Assembly (NCBI RefSeq): GCF_000147815.2
Contig: NC_015957.1
Coordinates: forward strand, 4,092,001 to 4,156,000
Direction: 5' to 3'
Length of the DNA: 64,000 nucleotides
From: Streptomyces violaceusniger Tu 4113
Lineage (GTDB): Bacteria > Actinomycetota > Actinomycetes > Streptomycetales > Streptomycetaceae
Made by a program: the position numbers and the translations under genes. A model generated the notes under the pieces. The model made no database searches. It was not told the DNA's origin and worked only from the letters and a program-made list of their open reading frames with translations. Each line of letters starts with the position of its first letter. Position 1 is the first letter of the stretch. Positions 27,323 to 33,955 of this stretch are shown one piece after another.

Positions 27323-27673
27323 ATGCGGGTGGCGTTGCACTCGGTTCTCAAGGAGGGCCAGGAGTCCGGTTATGAGCAGGTGCACGCCACGGTCCCGGAG
27401 GACCTGCTGGAGGCACTGCGACGGGCCGGGATCACCAACTGGCGGATCTGGCGCAGTGGCCGCCATCTCTTCCACCTCGTGGACTGCGAGGACTTCCCGG
27501 CCGCGATGGCGGCGCTGGACAAGGATCCGGCCAACCAGCGCTGGCAGGAGTTCATCGGCGCCTACGTCGACCACTTCGAGGACACCGGCGGTTCCCCCGC
27601 CGAGTCGGAGCGGATGGCGCTCGGCGAGGTGTGGGAGCTGAGCACCCAGACCGGGGCCGCCGAGCACGGGTAG
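27323..27673 (+). CDS. rhaM: L-rhamnose mutarotase
   Basis: The 116-residue protein matches the RhaM/RhaU family: MRVALHSVLKEGQESGYEQVHATVPEDLLEALRRAGITNWRIWRSGRHLFHLVDCEDFPAAMAALDKDPANQRWQEFI. The family interconverts alpha and beta L-rhamnose anomers (some members act on other sugars) and uses conserved His and Tyr residues visible in this segment. AAGGAGGAG precedes the ATG at 27323. No rhamnose catabolic gene is adjacent; a role with sugars released from plant or fungal polymers is only inferred. Confidence 0.9.
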   Translation: MRVALHSVLKEGQESGYEQVHATVPEDLLEALRRAGITNWRIWRSGRHLFHLVDCEDFPAAMAALDKDPANQRWQEFIGAYVDHFEDTGGSPAESERMALGEVWELSTQTGAAEHG

Positions 27674-27729
27674 GGGACGCCCCGGCTACGGAGTGTCCGG
27701 CGCGTGGGGGCCCGGCCCCGGCCCCCGCC

Positions 27730-27897
27730 GGGGCTCCGCCCCTGGACCCCGCTCGGCAAACGCCGGAGGGGCTGGATTGCGTTGCCAGCGGCTTCGCCCC
27801 TGGACCCCGGGCTGGGGCGGAGCCCAGCCACGCGGCGGAGCCGCGTATCGATGCCGCGGGAAGGGGCGGGGAGGGGAACGGCCCGCCGCAGGCGTCG
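27730..27897 (+). repeat. Dispersed intergenic repeat, copy B (direct)
   Basis: This stretch is the direct-orientation partner of the inverted copy at 24918-25113. It includes GGGGCTCCGCCCCTGGACCC, CAAACGCCGGAGGGGCTGGA, two GCTTCGCCCC-type arms and CACGCGGCGGAGCCGCG, each capable of forming a hairpin. The two copies enclose the GH16 and mutarotase genes. From 27898 to 28089 no gene is seen; that stretch probably holds the protease promoter. Confidence 0.8.
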
Positions 27898-28089
27898 AGA
27901 CGATCGGCCGAACCGGCGGAGCCTACCGATTCGGATCGTTCGGCGCAGCGATTCATCAGACCTTGAGTACGGGTGAGAACGGGGCGAACGCGTCCGCGTA
28001 CGACGTGGTGGCCCCGCGCGGGGGCGTGGCGGAACGCGACAAGCGCTCCGGGCACGCCTGCCGCGCATCCCCGACTGGAGGTCAGTGAG

Positions 28090-29769
28090 TTGAGCCACCG
28101 ACGTGTGAACAAGCGGACCCTCGCCATTTCCGGAGCCGCCGTCGCCGCGCTCGGAGCAGCGGCCATTCTGCTGCCCAACGCGAATGCGAACCCGGATAAG
28201 ACGTCGGGCGCCAAGACCTTCTCCTCCCCGGTCGCGGTGAAGCTCGCGAGGAGCCTCGCCGCGGACCTCGGTGACAATGGTGCGGGCTGGTACTACGACA
28301 ACGCCAGCCGTCAGTTGGTCATGAATGTGGTGGACGAGGACTCCGCCGAGGGCGTCCGGGCCAAGGGCGCCGTGGCGAAGCTCGTGACCAACAGCATGGA
28401 AGACTTGAAGGCCGCCACCAAGACGCTGAGCAGCGACGCGTCGGTGCCCGGCACCGCCTGGTCCGTCGACCCGGTCACCAACAAGGTCCAGGTGACCGCC
28501 GACCGGACGGTGACCGGCGCCAAGTGGGCCACGCTGACCAAGGCCACGGACCAGATGGAGGGCACGGTCAGCGTCAAGCGCAGCCAGGGTGAGTTCAAGA
28601 AGTTCGACGGCGGGGAGGCGGCCCAGCCCGGCGACAACGGCGGCGCGGGTGTAGGGGATGCCGCGGGTGCCGGGGATGCCGCGGGCAACGCGGGTGCGGC
28701 GGGCGGCGCGGGCGGTGCCGGTGCGGGTGCGGCGGGCGGTGCTGATGACGCGGGCGCGGGTGGTGCCGGGGATGCCGGTGCCGGAGGCGCCGTCGGCGGG
28801 GAGCAGGGCGCGGGTGGTGCCGGGGACGCCGGTGGTGCGGGTGACGCCGGTGGCGGTGGTGACGCCGCGGCCGGAGGGCTCGACGGCGGCGATGCCATCT
28901 TCGGCGGTGGCGCCCGCTGTTCGCTGGGCTTCAACGTCAGCGTCGACGGCGCGCCGGGCTTCCTGACCGCCGGCCACTGTGGCAACGCATCCCAGACCTG
29001 GACCTCGGACGAGGCCGGCGCCCAGCAGGTGGGCACGGTGCAGGACTCCCAGTTCCCCGAGAGCGACTTCGCGCTGGTGATGTACGACGACGCCACCACC
29101 CAGGCGTCCAGCACGGTCGACCTCCAGGACGGCAGCACCCAGGAGATCGGGCGTGCCGTCGAGGCGAGCGTGGGCCTGAAGGTGCAGCGCTCCGGCTCCA
29201 CGACCGGGGTCACCGATGGCACGGTCACCGGCCTCAACGCCACGGTGAACTACGGCAACGGCGACATCGTCAACGGCCTCATCCAGACCGATGTGTGCGC
29301 CGAGCCCGGCGACAGCGGCGGCGCGATGTTCGCCGAGGACGCGGCGGTCGGGCTGACGTCCGGCGGCAGTGGCGACTGCACCCAGGGCGGCGAGACGTTC
29401 TTCCAGCCGGTGACCGGCGCGCTGGAAGCCACCGGAGCGGTCATCGGCGCAGGCGGCGGCGGTGATGCGGCTGGTGGCGCTGGTGACGCGGCCGGTGGTG
29501 CCGGTGATGCGGCTGGTGGCGCTGGTGATGCGGCTGGTGGTGCCGGTGATGCGGCTGGTGGTGCCGGTGATGCCGCCGGTGGTGCCGGTGATGCCGCCGG
29601 TGGTGCCGGCGACGCGGCGGGCGGTGCCGGCGACGCGGGCGCGGTGGGCGGTGGCGGGGACCAAGGCGCGGGTGGTGCCGGGGACGCTAGCGGTTCGGGT
29701 GACCCAGGTGCCGGTGCCGCCGCCGGGGCTGGTGACACCGGCAGCGATGCGGGCCAGGGTCTCAACTGA
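28090..29769 (+). CDS. Secreted S1 serine protease with Gly/Ala/Asp repeat linkers
   Basis: The 559-residue protein begins with an alanine-rich signal (RRVNKRTLAISGAAVAALGAAAILLPNANA) and a streptogrisin-type propeptide (about 35-175). The chymotrypsin-like catalytic domain (about 275-450) has His296 (LTAGHCG), Asp326 (ESDFALV) and Ser409 (GDSGGAMF). Two regions are unusual: a Gly/Ala/Asp linker (about 180-270) between propeptide and catalytic domain, and a C-terminal tail with eight GDAAGGA heptads. The start is TTG at 28090, preceded by GGAGGTCAG; family members also begin with SHRRV. Alpha-lytic/streptogrisin proteases normally lack such tails, and their role here (surface tethering, spacing) is inferred. 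Confidence 0.88.
   Translation: MSHRRVNKRTLAISGAAVAALGAAAILLPNANANPDKTSGAKTFSSPVAVKLARSLAADLGDNGAGWYYDNASRQLVMNVVDEDSAEGVRAKGAVAKLVTNSMEDLKAATKTLSSDASVPGTAWSVDPVTNKVQVTADRTVTGAKWATLTKATDQMEGTVSVKRSQGEFKKFDGGEAAQPGDNGGAGVGDAAGAGDAAGNAGAAGGAGGAGAGAAGGADDAGAGGAGDAGAGGAVGGEQGAGGAGDAGGAGDAGGGGDAAAGGLDGGDAIFGGGARCSLGFNVSVDGAPGFLTAGHCGNASQTWTSDEAGAQQVGTVQDSQFPESDFALVMYDDATTQASSTVDLQDGSTQEIGRAVEASVGLKVQRSGSTTGVTDGTVTGLNATVNYGNGDIVNGLIQTDVCAEPGDSGGAMFAEDAAVGLTSGGSGDCTQGGETFFQPVTGALEATGAVIGAGGGGDAAGGAGDAAGGAGDAAGGAGDAAGGAGDAAGGAGDAAGGAGDAAGGAGDAAGGAGDAGAVGGGGDQGAGGAGDASGSGDPGAGAAAGAGDTGSDAGQGLN
29458..29640. repeat. 21-bp in-frame tandem repeat in the protease tail
   Basis: Eight copies of a 21-bp unit (GGTGATGCGGCTGGTGGCGC type) encode GDAAGGA heptads. 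The wobble positions drift along the array (GATGCG, GATGCC, GACGCG), indicating old duplications under coding constraint. Confidence 0.88.
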
Positions 29770-29788
29770 TCCGGCCCACCCCATGATC

Positions 29789-29830
29789 GGAGGCCCCGGG
29801 CGCCCTCCTGCCCCAGTGCCCGGGGCCTCC
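29789..29830. terminator. Terminator after the protease gene
   Basis: A perfect 13-bp inverted repeat (GGAGGCCCCGGGC and complement) with a 16-base loop lies 20 bp after the protease stop and is followed by a pyrimidine-rich run (CCTTCCCTCC). Confidence 0.85.
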
Positions 29831-29890
29831 CCTTCCCTCCGCCCGCTGATGGCCCCTGATGGAATCCCGCCCGACGCAATCCCGCGGTGG

Positions 29891-30667
29891 TCAGGAGGGA
29901 TCCGGGCCGGAGACCGGAAGCCCGGCCGCCTCCGCCGCGGTGCCGAGCACCTCGCGCAGCATGGCCGGGGTGAGCCGTCCGGTGAAGGTGTTCTGCTGGC
30001 TCACGTGGTAGCAGCCGAAGAGCGTGAGCGGCGCCCCGCCGTCGGCCGCCCGCAGTGTGCTTCGCGCGCCGTGCCCGAACACGGGCCGTGGCCGGGGCAC
30101 GGACCATCCGGCCGCCTCCAGCGCGGGCAGCACGGCCTGCCAGCCGAACGCGCCGAGCACCACGGCGGACCGCACGGTCGGCCGCAGCAGCCGCAGCTCA
30201 CGGGCCAGCCACGGGCGGCAGGTGTCCCGCTCTCCGGGGGTGGGGCGGTTGGCGGGCGGGGCGCAGTGCACCGGTGAGGTGATCCTGACCCCGCGCAGCT
30301 CCAGCCCGTCGCCGCGGTGGGTGGCGGTGCGCCGGTTGGCCAGCCCCAGGTCGTACAGCGCCGAGTACAGGAAGTCGCCGGCGCGGTCGCCGGTGAACAT
30401 CCGGCCGGTGCGATTTCCACCGTGGGCGGCCGGTGCGAGGCCCACGATCGCCACCGAGGCGTCCGGCGGCCCGAAGCCGGGCACCGGCCGTCCCCAGTAG
30501 TCCCAGTCGGCGTAGGCCCGGCGCTTGGTGCGCGCGGTCTCCTCGCGCCACCCGACCAGCCGGGGGCAGGCACGGCAGTCGATGAGCCGTTCGTCCAGCT
30601 CGGCGAGGGTTTCGGCGCCGGGGGCCGACTGGGCGGGGTAGGAGGGCGCGGATGCGGAAGTGGTCAT
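29891..30667 (-). CDS. Type 5 (UDGb) uracil-DNA glycosylase
   Basis: The 258-residue protein removes uracil and related deaminated bases from DNA. Motifs include LIDCRACPRLVGWRE with cluster cysteines, GFGPPDASVAIVGLAPAAHGGNRTGRMFTGDRAGDFLY (motif A of the UDGb family, lacking the catalytic Asp of family 1), ITSPVHCAPPANRPTPGERDTCRPWLARE and FGCYHVSQQNTFTG. An iron-sulphur cluster is expected. The start ATG at 30667 overlaps the PolX stop by 4 bp (ATGA), so the two repair enzymes are translationally coupled. Confidence 0.93.
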   Translation of the reverse strand: MTTSASAPSYPAQSAPGAETLAELDERLIDCRACPRLVGWREETARTKRRAYADWDYWGRPVPGFGPPDASVAIVGLAPAAHGGNRTGRMFTGDRAGDFLYSALYDLGLANRRTATHRGDGLELRGVRITSPVHCAPPANRPTPGERDTCRPWLARELRLLRPTVRSAVVLGAFGWQAVLPALEAAGWSVPRPRPVFGHGARSTLRAADGGAPLTLFGCYHVSQQNTFTGRLTPAMLREVLGTAAEAAGLPVSGPDPS

Positions 30668-32409
30668 GGAGAAGGCTGCTGCCCCTTGTCCTTGCGCAGA
30701 AAACGCCGCAATCGGGTCAGCGGCCAGGTGTTGATGATGTCGTCCGGGGTGAGCCAGCCCCGCTGCGCCACGCCCACCCCGTACCGCATGTTGTCCAGGT
30801 CCCGGGTCGAGTGGGCGTCGCTGTCCAGGGCGAACACCACCCCGTAGGACTTCGCCCGCAGGATGTTGTCGTCCGACAGATCGAGCCGGTCCGGATGGGC
30901 GTTGATCTCCAGCGCGGTGCCGGTGCGGGCGCAGGCGGCGAACACCTCGTCCAAGTCGGCGTCGATACCGGGCCGTTTGCCGATCAGCCGGGTCGTCGGA
31001 TGGCCGATGACATGGACGTACGGGTTCTCGCAGGCCCTCACCAGCCGCCGGGTCATGGCCTTGCGGTCCATGCCGAACTGGGTGTGCACCGAGGCCACGC
31101 ACACGTCGAAGTCCTCGAGGAACTCAGGCGGCCAGTCCACGTCTCCCTCGGTGTCGATGTTCAGCTCCACACCGTGCAGCAGCCGGGTGTGCCCGCGTCC
31201 GCGCCCCCGGTCGAGCTCGCGCACCCGCTCCCGCTGGGCCAGCATCTTCTCCTCGGTCATCTGCTGCATATACAGCTTGGGCGCGTGATCGGTGATGGCG
31301 TAGTACGCGTATCCGCGCCGCTCCGCCTTGGTGATCATGTCCTCCAGCGGTTCCAGCCCATCGGTGAGGTTGGTGTGGGTGTGCAGATCGCCCCGTAGGT
31401 CCGACTCCGTTACCAGCTTGGGGAGTTGGCCTTCGAGGGCGGCCTTGACCTCGCCCCGGTCCTCGCGCAGCGTCGGCGGGATCCAGTCCATGCCGAGCCG
31501 GGCGTAGACGTCCTCCTCGCTGCGTGAGGCGATGGACTTGCCGCTCTTGGTCTCGAAGAGGCCGTACTCGGAGAGTTTGAGGCCATGGCGCACCGCGATC
31601 GCGCGGACGCGGATGTTGTGCGCCTTCGAACCGGTGAAATAGAGCAGTCCCGCGCCCCATGAGTCCAGCGGCAGGACCCGCAGATCCACCTGCAGCCCCT
31701 TCGTGGTGCGGATCGATGTCTTCTTCTGGCCGTGTGCGATCACCTCGGCGGTGAGCGGAAGCCCGGTGAACGCCTCCATGAACGGGCCGGAATCCTCCGC
31801 CGCGACCAGGATGTCCACATCGCCCACGGTCTCCTTCATCCGGCGCAGCGACCCGGCGTACGCACACCGCCGGCAGCCGCGCACCTTGGACAGGGCGGCG
31901 ACGATGTCATCGGCCACGTCCATCGCCTCGTCGAGCGGGATGCGGTCGCCCGCGGCGCGCATCAGCGCGATGCCGTGGAGGATGTTCTCCTCCGACTTCG
32001 GCCCGAAGCCCTTGAGATCGCGAAGCTGGTGCTCCTCGATCGCCTGGGCCAGTTGGTCGACCGAGGAGATCTCCAGCTCCTCGTAGAGGATCATGGCCTT
32101 CTTCGGCCCGAGCGCCGGGATGGCGGTCAGCTCCCGCACCCCGGCCGGGATCGCGGCGCGCGCCTCCTCGACGGCGGGCATGGTCCCGGTGCGCAGATAC
32201 TCGACCACCTTGTCGGCGGTCGACCGGCCCACATTGGGGATGTCCCGCAGCGCCTTCGCGTCGAACTGCGAGATGTCTGCCGCATGGCCACCGATCGCCC
32301 GGGCGGCCTTCTCGTACGCACGCGCCCGGTACGCGTCCCCGCCCGTGATCAGGAGGAGATCGGCGTACTCGCGCAGGAGGGCTTCGACCTCCTCATTGGA
32401 GCGAGCCAT
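30664..32409 (-). CDS. polX: Bacterial family X DNA polymerase with PHP domain (PolX)
   Basis: The 581-residue protein has an 8-kDa-type helix-hairpin-helix region (about 1-120: LRDIPNVGRSTADKVVEYL, LTAIPALGPKKAMILYEEL). The polymerase X palm (about 165-330) has YAGSLRRMKETVGDVDILVAA, carrying the metal-binding Asp pair, and LQVDLRVLP. The C-terminal PHP phosphoesterase domain (about 340-570) has RGDLHTHTNLTDG, AITDHAP, HGVELNID, ASVHTQF and HPDRLDL. PolX fills short gaps in base excision repair and its PHP domain gives 3'-5' exonuclease activity. It is coupled to a downstream uracil-DNA glycosylase. Confidence 0.95.
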   Translation of the reverse strand: MARSNEEVEALLREYADLLLITGGDAYRARAYEKAARAIGGHAADISQFDAKALRDIPNVGRSTADKVVEYLRTGTMPAVEEARAAIPAGVRELTAIPALGPKKAMILYEELEISSVDQLAQAIEEHQLRDLKGFGPKSEENILHGIALMRAAGDRIPLDEAMDVADDIVAALSKVRGCRRCAYAGSLRRMKETVGDVDILVAAEDSGPFMEAFTGLPLTAEVIAHGQKKTSIRTTKGLQVDLRVLPLDSWGAGLLYFTGSKAHNIRVRAIAVRHGLKLSEYGLFETKSGKSIASRSEEDVYARLGMDWIPPTLREDRGEVKAALEGQLPKLVTESDLRGDLHTHTNLTDGLEPLEDMITKAERRGYAYYAITDHAPKLYMQQMTEEKMLAQRERVRELDRGRGRGHTRLLHGVELNIDTEGDVDWPPEFLEDFDVCVASVHTQFGMDRKAMTRRLVRACENPYVHVIGHPTTRLIGKRPGIDADLDEVFAACARTGTALEINAHPDRLDLSDDNILRAKSYGVVFALDSDAHSTRDLDNMRYGVGVAQRGWLTPDDIINTWPLTRLRRFLRKDKGQQPSP

Positions 32410-32540
32410 GCCAGCGATTCTAGCCGTCTCTGGCGAACCCGGTGAGGTGGAGGGATCCTGGTGTCAGGAGCGAAACGGCGATCCGCGGAATTCGGGTCGG
32501 CCGGTTTGTGCCGTGTGTGTCCCCGGGTTTGGGGGAGGTC

Positions 32541-33695
32541 ATGGACGTTGGATTCCTGAAGCCGTTGTTCGACCGCCCCGGTCCATGGGCCGGTGTGTAC
32601 ATGGACACCTCTCGCAGCACGGAGGACGCGCCCAGGCGGCGCACGCTGCGGGAGCGGTTCGTGGCGGATCAGCTCGCCGAGCAGGGTGCCGACCGCGCCA
32701 CCTGTGACGCGGTGATCGAGCGGCTGGCCGGTGAGCAGGTGGCCAGGGCGTCCGCGGGTCGGGCGCTGTTCGCGACGGATGGCGAGGTGGTGCTCGACCT
32801 GCCGCTGGCCACGTCCCCGATCGATGTGGTGACGTCCTGGTCGATGCTGCCGCGGGTGGCGCCGCTGGCCGCGTTCCGCGGCGAGTGGCCGGCCGCTCTG
32901 GTGGCCTTCGTCGACCAGGAGGGCGCCGATCTGGAGCTGCGGGACGACACCGGTAGCCGCCCGGCGGGCCGCGCCGCGGGGAGGCGAGGGCATGGGCGGG
33001 GCCACCGGTCGGTGCCCGCCGACCGCCACGAGTGGCACTACCGCAACCGGGTCGGGAACACCTGGGAGCTGACCGCCGATCGGGTGGCCGACGAGCTGGT
33101 GCGGCAGTGGTCGGACGGCGACGCCGAGCTGCTGATCCTGGCCGGTGATCCGCGTGAGCGCCGGGCCGTACGCGACCGGCTGCCCGAGCCGCTGCGCGCC
33201 ACGATGGAGGAGATGCGCCACGGCAGCAGGGCCGCCGGCTGCTCCGAGCTGCTGAACGCGGAGATCGACCATGCCCGGGCGGAGCACGCCCGCGCCCATC
33301 TGGAGTCGGTCCTCGACCTCTTCCGCGCCGGGCGGGGCCGCCCCGGCGGGCCGGGCCCGGGCGGGCACGACGGCAACGGACCGTCGAGCAGCGGGGCCGC
33401 GGAGGGGGTGCCTGCGGTCGTGGAGGCCATGCGCAGCCATCAGGCGGCCACGCTGCTGCTGGGGACCGCGGGGGGCGATATGCGCCATGAGGTGTGGATC
33501 GGCCCCGACGCCGATCAGGTGGCCGTGCAGCGCTCCCAGGCGCGCGCCATGGGCGTCAGAACGCCCGAGCCCGCCCGCGCGGACGACGCGCTGATGCGGT
33601 CCGCGGCGGTGGCCGACACCGAGGTGCTGGTGGTGCCCGAGGGACTCCAGGGACCGGCCGGGGGCCTGGGTGCGGTGCTGCGCTGGCACGCCTGA
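32541..33695 (+). CDS. baeRF family 2 (Rv2629-like) release-factor-fold protein
   Basis: The 384-residue protein resembles the bacterial archaeo-eukaryotic release factor family 2. The N-terminus reads LKPLFDRPGPWAGVYMDTSRSTEDAPRRR, the middle part has AAFRGEWPAALVAFVDQEGADLEL, HEWHYRNRVGNTWELTADRVADELVRQW and LLILAGDPRERRAVRDRLPEP, and the C-terminal part has AATLLLGTAGGDMRHEVWIG and DTEVLVVPEG. The family shares the eRF1/Vms1 fold and is proposed to act in ribosome stress or rescue; experimental function is unsettled. GGGGGAGG precedes the ATG at 32541. It is divergent from the repair operon, with about 130 bp between. Confidence 0.82.
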   Translation: MDVGFLKPLFDRPGPWAGVYMDTSRSTEDAPRRRTLRERFVADQLAEQGADRATCDAVIERLAGEQVARASAGRALFATDGEVVLDLPLATSPIDVVTSWSMLPRVAPLAAFRGEWPAALVAFVDQEGADLELRDDTGSRPAGRAAGRRGHGRGHRSVPADRHEWHYRNRVGNTWELTADRVADELVRQWSDGDAELLILAGDPRERRAVRDRLPEPLRATMEEMRHGSRAAGCSELLNAEIDHARAEHARAHLESVLDLFRAGRGRPGGPGPGGHDGNGPSSSGAAEGVPAVVEAMRSHQAATLLLGTAGGDMRHEVWIGPDADQVAVQRSQARAMGVRTPEPARADDALMRSAAVADTEVLVVPEGLQGPAGGLGAVLRWHA

Positions 33696-33955
33696 CGAGG
33701 CGCACGACGGCTGACGAGGGCCACGAAGCCCGACGAGGCGCGCGGCGCCGGGCGCGGAGTCTCAGCGCCCGGCGCCTCACCGCGGATGACCACCCGGATC
33801 CCGGAGAGCAACCCGCACCGCGAATGACCCCCGATGTGCCGGAAGGGCCATTTCTCGGCGGGCCTGGTTGACATGCCTCCCTCAGCTCTCTACCGTCCGT
33901 AGATTGTTAGGAAACCTACTTAACCAATGCTCTGCCTGCCTTCAGGGAGACATCC
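33696..33955. other. Promoter region of the exo-glucosaminidase gene
   Basis: No gene is seen in this 260-bp gap. It holds the operator at 33906-33924 and, before it, a degenerate cluster of GACGAGGCGC/GACGAGGGCC-like words just after the baeRF stop. Confidence 0.5.
33906..33924. promoter_or_regulatory. Operator shared with the chitosanase gene
   Basis: GTTAGGAAACCTACTTAAC matches the perfect chitosanase palindrome at 8261-8279 at 15 of 19 positions and keeps both outer arms (GTTAGGAA and TTAAC). It lies 32 bp upstream of the exo-glucosaminidase start. Confidence 0.7.

Noticed and set aside
24918..27897. Composite transposon formed by the inverted repeats
   Set aside because: Neither copy encodes a transposase and no target-site duplication was recognised; the copies look like non-coding intergenic repeats.
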